This document shows positions 44,536 to 52,591 of a stretch of 64,000 bases of DNA, piece by piece. Origin of the DNA: Microtetraspora fusca. GTDB taxonomy: Bacteria > Actinomycetota > Actinomycetes > Streptosporangiales > Streptosporangiaceae. Both the position numbers and the translations under genes were made by a program. Below the pieces are notes generated by a model. That model was not told the origin of the DNA. It did no database searches and saw only the letters and a program-made list of their open reading frames with translations. How positions within the stretch are numbered: position 1 is the stretch's first letter; every line of letters starts with the position of its first letter. The stretch spans positions 21,345 to 85,344 of the forward strand of contig NZ_BBYK01000065.1 of the NCBI RefSeq assembly GCF_001570365.1, in the 5' to 3' direction.

Positions 44536-45137
44536 GTTTCGAGGAGGAGATACTGATGGAACTGAAAGCCGAAATCACCGCGCGCGCCCAACGACGTCGT
44601 CGCACCGGTCGCCGCCTGCTCACGGGGGCGGCGGTGGCTGGTCTGGCCGCGGCGGCGGCGATCATGGTGCCGGTGCTGACCGGGGCGGAGCGGCCCGCGT
44701 ACGCGGTGACCAAGCATGCCGACGGCACGATCAGCGTCAAGCTCAACGAGCTCAGGGACGCCGACGAGCTGGAACAGGATCTGAAGAGGATGGGGGTGCC
44801 CGCCGACATCACCTACCTCGAGCCCGGCAAGTGGTGCAAGGAGGGGAGGGGCGAGATCGTCGGGGGCGGCTCCGAGTGGAAGGACTCCGCGTCCGACAAG
44901 GCCGCTCGCCTGGGTCTCTCAGGGCTGGAGATCGATCCCCGATACGTGGGGGAGGGGCAGACCTTGGTCATGGCGTTCAGCGAGAACACGGACCAGACCT
45001 CCGGACGAAAGACGCCGGAGGTGGCATGGCAGTTCGCCGCATACGTGGTCAATGGCCCAGCCAAGCCGTGCGTCGTCGTCGACAACCCGATCTGGGATGA
45101 CGTCGACGGCCCTGGCCTGCCTCCCGCAGGAAGTTGA
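44532..45137 (+). CDS. membrane-anchored partner of the ECF sigma factor (possible anti-sigma)
   Basis: A 201-residue protein with a short cytoplasmic N-terminus (SFEEEILMELKAEITARAQR), one membrane helix near residues 27-49 (RLLTGAAVAGLAAAAAIMVP) and an external domain with two cysteines (KWCKEG and KPCVVV). Translation is coupled to the sigma factor (ATGA overlap). The layout suits an anti-sigma factor, but there is no HxxxCxxC zinc motif. Proteins with YAVTKHADGTISVKLNELRD are common partners of actinomycete ECF genes and have no defined role. An anti-sigma function is inference. Confidence 0.75.
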   Translation: MSFEEEILMELKAEITARAQRRRRTGRRLLTGAAVAGLAAAAAIMVPVLTGAERPAYAVTKHADGTISVKLNELRDADELEQDLKRMGVPADITYLEPGKWCKEGRGEIVGGGSEWKDSASDKAARLGLSGLEIDPRYVGEGQTLVMAFSENTDQTSGRKTPEVAWQFAAYVVNGPAKPCVVVDNPIWDDVDGPGLPPAGS

Positions 45138-45617
45138 TCTCCGTTCGCCTCCCAGATCGACGCGCTCGACCGAGCGAACTGCAAGCGTTCTTCTCCGGGC
45201 GCCCATGCCATTGGGGTCACGGCAAGCCCCTGGCATGGGCGCTTTGCCCTGCTCGCGAGACTTCATTCCCCGGAATCCAGCCCGGTCGCGTCCGGTGGTG
45301 ATCTGGGCGGGATAGACGCGACCAGGCTCGGCCCACGAGAAGGCGCCGACCGCCACCTCCTCGCCGGTGGCGTCGTACACGAAGCTCCCCGTACATATCT
45401 GCCTGCTGGACCTCAAGTCGTGGCACTCCAGGACGGTCAGGGTTCCGGGAGCGCCGGTAAGACCGGTCGCCAGCTCGATGTCGACCACTGCGGGAACGGT
45501 GGCCGTCAAGGTCCATCCCACCGCCGCCACGGTCGCGACGATAGGCATGACGACCTTGATGAATATCGACTCAGAGGGGGCACCACTCCCCGGGGTCCCG
45601 CGGCTGGAGGAACGCAT
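44919..45617 (-). CDS. possible small membrane or secreted protein with a damaged 3' end
   Basis: The frame from 45617 reads through a likely membrane or signal helix (VVMPIVATVAAVGWTLTATV), then LTVLECHDLRSSRQICTGSF and VYDATGEEVAVGAFSWAEPG, which looks like a genuine exported domain with two cysteines. Beyond about 45290 the translation becomes Arg-rich, crosses the terminator hairpin at 45199-45242 and overlaps the sigma-partner gene by 219 bp. The natural stop was therefore probably lost. An internal ATG at 45548 with AAGG upstream is an alternative start. No family recognised. Confidence 0.35.
   Translation of the reverse strand: MRSSSRGTPGSGAPSESIFIKVVMPIVATVAAVGWTLTATVPAVVDIELATGLTGAPGTLTVLECHDLRSSRQICTGSFVYDATGEEVAVGAFSWAEPGRVYPAQITTGRDRAGFRGMKSREQGKAPMPGACRDPNGMGARRRTLAVRSVERVDLGGERRSTSCGRQARAVDVIPDRVVDDDARLGWAIDHVCGELPCHLRRLSSGGLVRVLAERHDQGLPLPHVSGIDLQP
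45199..45242. terminator. terminator after the sigma-factor operon
   Basis: GCGCCCATGCCA (45199-45210) and TGGCATGGGCGC (45231-45242) form a perfect 12-bp stem. Inner GGGG/CCCC can extend it past a TT bulge. TTTGCCC follows. It sits about 60 bases after the stop of the membrane partner. Confidence 0.75.
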
Positions 45618-45777
45618 GTGTAAGGGGGGCCGAGGAAGGTGCGCGGATTTGGTCGATGGGCCGTGCAGGCCGGATTCCTCGGCGGATCCGTTCGATCTTT
45701 CCGCGAAGGTGGCCGGCACGGACCAGGCGAACCGGTGGTCGGGACGGGCACCGACCGAACCCCGCGGTCAAGGGGGG

Positions 45778-46210
45778 CGGCGGGGAAGCGGAGTGGAGGC
45801 GGGTGGGGCCTCCGGCGCGCGTAGGACCGCGCCCTGTACCACCGCGCCCGGACCGCGAAGCGGGAAAGCCAGAGACCAGCTGTCACGGCGCGCCGGAGGA
45901 CCCGCACGCCGCAGCGCAGCGGCGATCCCCGCCGTGCACGACCACGAGCTGGTTTCCGACCTGCGGCGAGAACGAGGCCGAGGACGAGACGGAGCGGTGA
46001 CGGCGAGAAACCGGGGCGGTGGCGAGCGGAGCGGAGTGCGGGCGGTTGCTCCGGCGCGCGTAGGACCGTGCCATGTACCACCGCGCCCGAGACCGCGAAG
46101 CGGGGAATCACCAGAGTGCAACTATCACGGCGCGCCGGAGCAACTGCCCGCCGCAGCGCAGCGGTCACAGCTCAGCAGCGCGAACCACCCAACCGCAGCG
46201 CAGCGGTCAC
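45778..46210 (-). repeat. 433-bp inverted repeat, right copy
   Basis: The reverse complement of 39737-40169, same length and apparently identical at every position. Immediately beyond it on the outer side lies a truncated GNAT gene (46269-46382). On the inner side lies low-information sequence with no clear gene (45618-45777). The two copies enclose 5,608 bp containing the subtilase, sigma factor and membrane partner. No transposase or recombinase is encoded inside or beside either copy. Confidence 0.92.
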
Positions 46211-46268
46211 TGTTCGGCGAGGCGAACCCGGCACCGCCTCTCTCCGCGCTTGGTTCAACAGCTTGGAG

Positions 46269-46382
46269 TCACGCCACCCGAGGGACGTCACCCGCGAGTC
46301 GGTCGAGGTCGTCGAGGGTGGGCAGCCGCAGTTCGAGGCGCGGCGTGGTCAGGCGGAGGTCGAGGAGCGGCCAGTGACGCAT
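46269..46382 (-). pseudogene. truncated GNAT acetyltransferase (N-terminus only)
   Basis: Leftward frame MRHWPLLDLRLTTPRLELRL, then PTLDDLDRLAGDVPRVA and a stop, 37 residues in all. The TPRLxLRxPxxxDLxxL pattern is the standard beginning of RimJ/RimL-type GNAT acetyltransferases of about 180 residues. The rest of the domain is absent. The break lies within 60 bases of the right inverted repeat, so the repeat or its arrival probably destroyed the gene. Confidence 0.7.
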
Positions 46383-46474
46383 GTCCCGGGATTGTCCCCG
46401 AGAGTGGACATGACGGCATCCCTGTTTCTTTCTATCGTTGCTCTGGGCACGCCGCCGTATCTCCGAGGACCGAT

Positions 46475-47044
46475 GTGACCACCAGCAGGACGCCGTCGCC
46501 GTTCGCGGCGGGGGAGACCTCCCTCATCGTCAAGTTGCCCGAGGCGGAGCCGATCGTCCGCCCCTGGCGCGAACGCTTCGACCCGTCGGCGGCGTACGGC
46601 GTGCCCGCCCACGTCACGGTCCTGTACCCGTTCCTGGAGCACGCCAGGATCGACGCCCGGGTGATGGCGGAGCTGCGGGGGCTGTTCGCCGGGCACGCGG
46701 CGTTCGAGGCGCGGTTCGCCCGGTGCGGGCGCTTCCCCGGCATCCTGTACCTCGTCCCCGAGCCGGAGGCGCGGTTCGTGGCGCTGACCGAGGCGGTCGC
46801 GGCGCGCTGGCCCGAGGCCCCGCCGTACCGGGGGCAGTTCGACGAGGTGATCCCGCACCTGACCGTGGCGGACGGCGAGGACCTGGACGCGGTCGAGAGG
46901 CAGGTCGCGGCCGGCCTTCCGGCGGTCGCCCATGCCCGCTCGGTGTCGCTGGAGGTCTTCGACGGCGAGCGGTGGCACCCCGAGGCGGAGTTCGCATTGG
47001 GCGAGCAGTCAGGCGAGCTTTTAGGACCGAAACCGTCCTATTAG
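46475..47044 (+). CDS. 2'-5' RNA ligase / cyclic phosphodiesterase family protein
   Basis: A 189-residue 2H phosphoesterase. The two catalytic H-x-T/S motifs are HVTVLYPF and HLTVADGE, spaced as in the family. Conserved surroundings include LPEAEPIVRPWRERFDPSAA and FPGILYLVPEPEARFVALTE. Members hydrolyse or join 2'-phosphodiester bonds in RNA or cyclic nucleotides; the biological substrate in actinobacteria is not known. GTG start follows CGAGGACC. It is near the next gene but has its own upstream region. Confidence 0.88.
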   Translation: MTTSRTPSPFAAGETSLIVKLPEAEPIVRPWRERFDPSAAYGVPAHVTVLYPFLEHARIDARVMAELRGLFAGHAAFEARFARCGRFPGILYLVPEPEARFVALTEAVAARWPEAPPYRGQFDEVIPHLTVADGEDLDAVERQVAAGLPAVAHARSVSLEVFDGERWHPEAEFALGEQSGELLGPKPSY

Positions 47045-47098
47045 GCGTCTAGTGTCGCCCGCATGGCACAGACGACCTTCTTGCGGGGAGATTCCGCC

Positions 47099-48226
47099 GT
47101 GACGCGGGTGCTCGGCGTGCGGGAGCTCAACCGGGCGACCCTGGAGCGGCAGCTCCTGCTGCGCCGCCACGACCTGCCGGTGACCGAGGTGGTGGAGCGG
47201 CTCGTCGGCATGCAGGCGCAGACGCCGCACAGCTGGTACGCCGGGTTGTGGGCGCGGATCGAGGGCTTCCGCCCCGAGCACGCCTCCGAGCCGCTCGCCG
47301 GGCGCGAGCTGGTGCGCGTCGCGCTCATGCGCTCGACGATCCACCTGGTGACCGCCGCCGACTGCCTGGCACTGCGCCCGGTGGTGCAACCCGCCATGGA
47401 CCGCTGGCTGTACGCCAACAGTGACGTGCGGTCCCTCGACGGCCTGGACCTCGCCAAGGTTGTGGCCGCCGGGCGTGAGCTGCTGGACGAACGGCCGCGC
47501 ACCACCGGTGAGCTGGGCGCCCTGCTCCACGAGCGGTTCCCGGAGGGCCGGCCCGCCGCCCTGGGCCGCGTCGTACGGGACCTCGTTCCGCTGGTCCAGG
47601 TGCCGCCCCGGGGGATCTGGGGCGCGAGCGGTCAGACGAGGCACGCGACGGCGGAGACCTGGCTGGGGCGGCCGCTCGACCCGGCGCCGTCCGTCGAGCG
47701 GGCGATCCTGCGCTATCTCGCGGCGTTCGGACCGGCCACGGTCCAGGACGTGCAGACCTGGTCGGGGCTGACCCGCCTCGGCGAGGTGATCGACCGGCTG
47801 CGGCCGGGACTGGCCGTGTTCCGCGACGAGCGGGGCCGGGAGCTGTTCGACCTGCCGGACGCGCCCCGACCCGGCGCGGACGCGCCCGCGCCGGCGCGTT
47901 TCCTCTACGACTTCGACAACCTGCTGCTGTCGCACGCCGACCGGAGCCGCGTCCTCACCGAGGCGTGCGCCCGGACCCGCTCGGGCATCAAGAACGGCGT
48001 CCTGCCCGGCACCGTGCTGGTGGACGGGTTCACCGCCGCGACGTGGCGGATCGACCGGGGCAAGGACCGGGGCAAGGAGGGCGCCGTCCTGGAGGTCCGG
48101 CCGTTCGCGGCGCTGTCGCGGCGGGACGCGGAAGCGGTCGAGGAGGAGGGCGCCCGGTTGCTCCACTTCGCCGCCGCGGGCGCGGCGGCGCACGACGTGC
48201 GGATCCTGCCCCCGATCGGCGGGTGA
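47099..48226 (+). CDS. winged-helix DNA-binding domain protein (HTH_42, PF06224)
   Basis: A 375-residue protein of the AlkX/YcaQ-related family. Characteristic segments are RLVGMQAQTPHSWYAGLWAR, MRSTIHLVTAADCLALRP, AAFGPATVQDVQTWSGL and FLYDFDNLLLSHADRSRVL. YcaQ relatives are DNA glycosylases that unhook interstrand crosslinks, often in natural-product producers; a DNA repair role here is plausible but not shown. GTG 47099 has GGGGAGA eight bases upstream. An ATG at 47063 lacks a ribosome site. Confidence 0.85.
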   Translation: MTRVLGVRELNRATLERQLLLRRHDLPVTEVVERLVGMQAQTPHSWYAGLWARIEGFRPEHASEPLAGRELVRVALMRSTIHLVTAADCLALRPVVQPAMDRWLYANSDVRSLDGLDLAKVVAAGRELLDERPRTTGELGALLHERFPEGRPAALGRVVRDLVPLVQVPPRGIWGASGQTRHATAETWLGRPLDPAPSVERAILRYLAAFGPATVQDVQTWSGLTRLGEVIDRLRPGLAVFRDERGRELFDLPDAPRPGADAPAPARFLYDFDNLLLSHADRSRVLTEACARTRSGIKNGVLPGTVLVDGFTAATWRIDRGKDRGKEGAVLEVRPFAALSRRDAEAVEEEGARLLHFAAAGAAAHDVRILPPIGG

Positions 48227-48232
48227 ACGGGG

Positions 48233-48619
48233 TCAGGGCTTGCGGCCGACCCCGCAGAACTCGTCCACCTCGCGGGCCTGGTGCTCGGGGAAGACCGGGC
48301 GCCAGCGCGGGCATGAGACGACGCCCGGCTCCACGAGCTCCAGCCCGTCGAAGAGGCTCGAGATCTGCTCCGGAGAGCGCAGGGTGTACGCCACGGAGCC
48401 GGCCTCGTTCCAGATCGCGATGGCCTCCTCGAACTCCTTGCCCTTGACCACGTTGGTGCCGTCGGCGATCGCCAGGTGGCTGCCGGGGGCCAGGGCGGCG
48501 AGCAGTCGCCGGACGATCGAGCGGGCCTCCTCCAGGTCGCCGACGTGCCCGAGGACGTTCATCAGCACCAGCCCGACCGGCTGGGTGAGGTCGAGGACCT
48601 CGATGCCGCCAATGATCAC
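48233..48619 (-). pseudogene. truncated SAM-dependent methyltransferase (PF04672 type)
   Basis: Only the C-terminal half remains, about 128 residues: IEVLDLTQPVGLVLMNVLGH, RRLLAALAPGSHLAIADGTN, SPEQISSLFDGLELVEPGVV and a final EVDEFCGVGRKP. Full members have about 260-280 residues with the SAM-binding N-terminal half. In frame, a stop lies three codons before the first usable GTG, so the 5' half is lost. Translation is unlikely to give an active enzyme. Actinomycetes carry many copies of this family, often linked to helix-turn-helix regulators. Confidence 0.75.
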
Positions 48620-48722
48620 ATCTTGCCGTCATGTCCCGCGAAACGGGAGGGTGCGACGAGGGGAATCACCCGGGCGACCGGCTAGCCTGCCAGTCACCCC
48701 GACGAACCGGAGGTGAGGTGCC

Positions 48723-49457
48723 ATGAACGTCGCAGACCGACCCGACGGCGCGGGCGGCCCGGGCGGCGCGGACGAGTGGGCCGGGCTGGTGCGTCGGGCC
48801 GGGGCGCTGGTCGCGCGGTCCGCCGCCGCGGGCCGTCCCGCCGTTCTCGGGATCACCGGCAAACCGGGGGCGGGCAAGTCGACGCTCGCCGCCGCGCTCA
48901 CCGACGCGCTGAACGCCGAACGGCCGGGCGCCGCGGTGCTCGCCCCGATGGACGGCTTCCACCTGAGCAACGGCGTCCTCGCCGCCCTTGGCCTGCGCGA
49001 CCGCAAGGGCGCGCCGGAGACGTTCGACGCCTGGGGATACCTCGCCCTCCTGGAGCGGATCGGGGGCGGGCGCGAGCCCGTCGTGTACGCCCCCACGTTC
49101 GACCGGGCCCTTGAGGAGCCGGTCGCGGGGGCCATCCCCGTCCCCGGGGAGACCGCGCTGGTGGTCACCGAGGGCAACTACCTGCTGCTGGACGAGGAGC
49201 CCTGGCGGCGGGTCCGCACGCTCCTGGACGAGGTCTGGTACGTGGAGGTCGCCGACGCGCTCCGGCTCGACCGCCTCACCGCTCGGCACGCGGCCTTCGG
49301 CAAGACTCCGGAGCAGGCGCGGTTGTGGGCCACCGGCAGTGACGAACGCAACGCGGCGCTGGTCGGCCGCACGGCCCATCACGCTGACCTGCGCGTACGC
49401 GTCGACGGCTGGGCGCTGAGCATGTTTGGCCGAGATATAGGACGTAGTAGACAATAG
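48723..49457 (+). CDS. P-loop nucleoside/nucleotide kinase family protein
   Basis: A 244-residue cytoplasmic kinase. Walker A is GITGKPGAGKSTLAAALTD. LAPMDGFHLSNGVLAALGLR and the following RKGAPETFDAWGYLALLERI are typical of the PRK/uridine kinase/pantothenate kinase group. The Walker B-like strand and lid are VVTEGNYLLLDEEPWRRVRT and ADALRLDRLTARHAAFGKT. Related proteins phosphorylate fructose, uridine or pantothenate; substrate unassigned. ATG follows GGAGGTG. It ends 5 bp before an ATG of the next gene, so they may be co-transcribed. Confidence 0.88.
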   Translation: MNVADRPDGAGGPGGADEWAGLVRRAGALVARSAAAGRPAVLGITGKPGAGKSTLAAALTDALNAERPGAAVLAPMDGFHLSNGVLAALGLRDRKGAPETFDAWGYLALLERIGGGREPVVYAPTFDRALEEPVAGAIPVPGETALVVTEGNYLLLDEEPWRRVRTLLDEVWYVEVADALRLDRLTARHAAFGKTPEQARLWATGSDERNAALVGRTAHHADLRVRVDGWALSMFGRDIGRSRQ

Positions 49458-49498
49458 GCAGAATGTCGGGCGCATTCGGGACGACGAGGAGGCGCGAC

Positions 49499-51781
49499 GT
49501 GGCGAGGAAGGCCCCGGACGAGGACGTCAACGAGAAGGACCTCACGGTCGGCCCCCCGAAGGACTGGGCCGCCGGGGTCACGGCCGTGGCGAACTCGCTG
49601 CGCATGTCGTACGACCAGATGGGCGCCGGGCGCACCCTGCTCACCCTGGCCAGGGTCAACCAGAAGCACGGGTTCGACTGCCCCGGCTGCGCCTGGCCCG
49701 AGGGCGACCACCGCAGCCCCGCCGAGTTCTGCGAGAACGGCGCGAAGGCGGTAGCGGAGGAGGCGACCACCCGCAGGGTGACCCCCGAGTTCTTCGCCGC
49801 GCACTCGGTGCGCGAGCTGGCCGGGCGCACCGACTACTGGCTCGGCCAGCAGGGACGGCTCACCGAGCCGATGTACAAGCCGGCGGGGTCCGACCACTAC
49901 CGCCCGGTGGGCTGGGACGAGGCGTTCGCCGTCATCGCACGCGAGCTGCGCGCGCTGGCGAGCCCCGACGAGGCGCTCTTCTACACCTCCGGCCGCACCT
50001 CCAACGAGGCGGCGTTCGTCTACCAGTTGCTGGTCCGCAAGTTCGGCACGAACAACCTGCCCGACTGCTCCAACATGTGCCACGAGTCCAGCGGCTCGGC
50101 GCTCAACGAGACCCTGGGCATCGGCAAGGGGACGGTGTCGCTCGCCGACCTGCACCGCGCCGACCTCGTCTTCGTGGTCGGGCAGAACCCCGGCACCAAC
50201 CACCCGCGCATGCTGTCGGCGCTGGAGAAGGCCAAGCGGAACGGCGCCCGGATCATCGCGGTGAACCCGCTCCCCGAGGCCGGGCTGCTCCGCTTCAAGA
50301 ACCCGCAGCGCGCCTCGGGCGTGGTCGGGCGCGGCACGACGCTGGCCGACCGCTTCCTCCAGATCCGGCTCAACGGCGACCTCGCGCTCTTCCAGGCGCT
50401 GTCCCGGCTGCTGCTCGACGCCGAGGAGGCCGCCCCCGGCACCGTGGTGGACCGGGAGTTCGTCGAGGAGCACACGCACGGCTTCGAGGAGTGGGCGGCG
50501 AGCCTGCGTGACCTCGACTGGGACGTGGTGGCCGAGGCGACCGGGCTGGAGCGCTCCGCGATCGAGGAGACCGTCCGCGACGTGCTGGCGGCCAAGTCGG
50601 TGATCGTCTGCTGGGCGATGGGCCTCACCCAGCACAAGAACTCCGTCCCCACGATCCGCGAGGTGGTCAACTTCCTGCTGCTGCGCGGCAACGTCGGGCG
50701 GCCGGGCGCGGGCGTCTGCCCGGTGCGCGGGCACTCCAACGTCCAGGGTGACCGCACCATGGGCATCTACGAGAAGCCGGGTGCGGCGTTCCTCGACGCC
50801 ATCAGGGACGAGTTCGGCTTCGAGCCGCCCCGCCACCACGGGTTCGACACCGTCGAGGCGATCCGGGCGCTGCGCGACGGGCGGGCCAGGGTGTTCTTCG
50901 CCATGGGCGGCAACTTCGTCTCGGCGACCCCCGACACGGAGGTGACCGAGGCCGCGATGCGCGGCGCCCGGCTCACCGTCCAGGTGTCCACGAAGCTGAA
51001 CCGCTCGCACGCCGTGTGCGGCGAGGAGGCGCTGATCCTGCCCACGCTGGGCCGTACGGAACGGGACGGCGACAGGTTCGTCACCGTCGAGGACTCCATG
51101 GGCATGGTCCACGCCTCGCGCGGGCGGCTGCGGCCCGCCTCGCCGCACCTGCGGTCCGAGGTGGACATCGTCTGCCGGCTGGCCCGCGAGCTGTTCGGCC
51201 CGGACGACCACCTGCCGTGGGAGGAGTTCGCGGCCGACTACGGCGCGATCCGGGACCGGATCGCGCGGGTGGTCCCCGGGTTCCGGGACTTCAACGCGCG
51301 CGCCCTTGAAGGGTTCGCGCTGCCGAACGCGCCGCGCGACGAGCGGCGCTTCCCCACCGCCACCGGCCGGGCCAACTTCACCGTGAACGCCCTGGAGGTG
51401 CTGCGCGTCCCCGAGGGACGGCTGCTGCTGCAGACCGTGCGCAGCCACGACCAGTACAACACCACGATCTACGGCATGGACGACCGGTACCGGGGTGTGC
51501 ACGGCGGGCGGCGGGTCGTCTTCGTCCACCCCGACGACCTGGCCGAGCGCGGCCTGGCCGACGGCGACCTGGTGGACCTGACCAGCGAGTGGCCCGACGG
51601 GGAGCGCCGCGCCGAGGCGTTCCGCGCCGTCGCCTACCCGACCGCGCGCGGCTGCTGCGCCGCGTACTTCCCCGAGACGAACGTGCTGGTGCCGCTGGAC
51701 TCGGTCGCCGAGACCTCGGGCACGCCGACGTCCAAGAGCGTCGTCGTCCGGCTCAGCCGGTCGGACACGGCGACCGCCTGA
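49499..51781 (+). CDS. molybdopterin oxidoreductase, FdhF/YdeP family
   Basis: A 760-residue molybdoenzyme. NQKHGFDCPGCAWPEGDHRS near the N-terminus is diagnostic for the YdeP-like group. Further motifs are YWLGQQGRLTEPMYKPAGSD, LPDCSNMCHESSGSALNETL and VVGQNPGTNHPRMLSALEKA for cofactor binding. VNFLLLRGNVGRPGAGVCPV and HDQYNTTIYGMDDRYRGV follow. The usual CxxCxxxC iron-sulfur motif of formate dehydrogenase is not clear. YdeP is linked to acid resistance in E. coli. GTG 49499 has GAGGAGG just upstream; an ATG at 49463 is the alternative. Confidence 0.9.
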   Translation: MARKAPDEDVNEKDLTVGPPKDWAAGVTAVANSLRMSYDQMGAGRTLLTLARVNQKHGFDCPGCAWPEGDHRSPAEFCENGAKAVAEEATTRRVTPEFFAAHSVRELAGRTDYWLGQQGRLTEPMYKPAGSDHYRPVGWDEAFAVIARELRALASPDEALFYTSGRTSNEAAFVYQLLVRKFGTNNLPDCSNMCHESSGSALNETLGIGKGTVSLADLHRADLVFVVGQNPGTNHPRMLSALEKAKRNGARIIAVNPLPEAGLLRFKNPQRASGVVGRGTTLADRFLQIRLNGDLALFQALSRLLLDAEEAAPGTVVDREFVEEHTHGFEEWAASLRDLDWDVVAEATGLERSAIEETVRDVLAAKSVIVCWAMGLTQHKNSVPTIREVVNFLLLRGNVGRPGAGVCPVRGHSNVQGDRTMGIYEKPGAAFLDAIRDEFGFEPPRHHGFDTVEAIRALRDGRARVFFAMGGNFVSATPDTEVTEAAMRGARLTVQVSTKLNRSHAVCGEEALILPTLGRTERDGDRFVTVEDSMGMVHASRGRLRPASPHLRSEVDIVCRLARELFGPDDHLPWEEFAADYGAIRDRIARVVPGFRDFNARALEGFALPNAPRDERRFPTATGRANFTVNALEVLRVPEGRLLLQTVRSHDQYNTTIYGMDDRYRGVHGGRRVVFVHPDDLAERGLADGDLVDLTSEWPDGERRAEAFRAVAYPTARGCCAAYFPETNVLVPLDSVAETSGTPTSKSVVVRLSRSDTATA

Positions 51782-51788
51782 ACGCGGA

Positions 51789-51819
51789 ACGGCCCGCGCG
51801 GACATTCCGCGCGGGCCGT
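51789..51819. terminator. bidirectional terminator
   Basis: ACGGCCCGCGCGGA and TCCGCGCGGGCCGT pair perfectly over 14 bp around the loop CAT. It fills the gap between the convergent YdeP-type and YcnI genes. Confidence 0.8.
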
Positions 51820-51832
51820 CCTGTTCAGGCTT

Positions 51833-52552
51833 TCACTGGGTACGGCGGCGCAGCCCGGCCACGCCGACGGCGGTGCCCGCGATGCCGACGACGACCCCGA
51901 CCGCGCCGATCAGCCGGGCCGTGCCGTCCGAGGAGTCGCCCTCGCTCACCGCGGCGACGGACGGCGCGGCGGACGGGGAGGCCGCCCCGTGGCCGCCCGC
52001 CGCGTCGTCGCCGGCCGCGACCAGCTTGAGGGTCGGCGCCGGGTGGTCCGGCTCGGAGCCGTCGGGCTTGGCCGGGTCGGCCCACTTCACGACCTCGTCG
52101 TTGGAGTAGGTCTGGACGGTCGGGAAGGTCAGCTCGTCCGCCTTGGTGGGCAGCGGGCCGACGGACGCCTCGAACTCCTGGAACTGGCCCGGCCCGATCT
52201 TCCCGCCGGTCCAGGTGATCTTCAGGACGGACTCGGTGATGGTGTCGCCCGCGTCGGACACCACGGGGGCGGGGAGCTTGCCCTGGGTCACCTTCACGTC
52301 CCAGCCGGGGACCGGCCGGACCGAGACGAAGGGCAGCGGGTTGTCGGTCGGGAACTCCACCTCGACCTTGGTGGTGGAGGCGTTGTCCCGCTCGTTCGGA
52401 ACGCGGAAGGCGAGCTTGGTCCACGAGCCCTTCACCGCCGTCCCGGGGTTGACGGTGACGTGGGCGAGGGCGGGTACGGCGAGGCCGAGCGTGAGCGCGA
52501 GGGCACCGGCGGTGACGGCGGCGGCACGACGGGCCGCGGTGGTCATGGTCAT
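51833..52552 (-). CDS. ycnI: YcnI-like copper-associated exported protein (DUF1775)
   Basis: A 239-residue exported protein. The signal peptide ends ALA and the mature chain begins HVTVNPGTAVKGSWTKLAFR. The N-terminal histidine is the copper-binding residue of YcnI. EVEFPTDNPLPFVSVRPVPG and KITWTGGKIGPGQFQEFEAS are DUF1775 core motifs. The C-terminus has a proline/serine linker, one membrane helix and RRRTQ, which anchors it. YcnI acts with CopD-type proteins in copper handling outside the membrane. It is upstream of and in line with a small membrane protein gene and near a CopD gene. Confidence 0.92.
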   Translation of the reverse strand: MTMTTAARRAAAVTAGALALTLGLAVPALAHVTVNPGTAVKGSWTKLAFRVPNERDNASTTKVEVEFPTDNPLPFVSVRPVPGWDVKVTQGKLPAPVVSDAGDTITESVLKITWTGGKIGPGQFQEFEASVGPLPTKADELTFPTVQTYSNDEVVKWADPAKPDGSEPDHPAPTLKLVAAGDDAAGGHGAASPSAAPSVAAVSEGDSSDGTARLIGAVGVVVGIAGTAVGVAGLRRRTQ

Positions 52553-52591
52553 GGAAGGTTCTCCGGTCGTCTTCGTGAACGGTCAGGGATG

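Noticed and set aside
39737..46210. Composite transposon with insertion sequences at each end
   Set aside because: The 433-bp copies encode no transposase and I saw no terminal inverted repeats with a target-site duplication. Reported only as inverted repeats of unknown origin.
45367..46377. Rightward frame of 336 residues across the right repeat
   Set aside because: Mostly repeat-derived low-complexity sequence, identical to part of the left-copy translation. Not protein-like.
49499..51781. Respiratory formate dehydrogenase
   Set aside because: The DCPGCAWP motif marks the YdeP-like group. No iron-sulfur or cytochrome subunit genes lie beside it, and the clear CxxCxxxC motif is missing.
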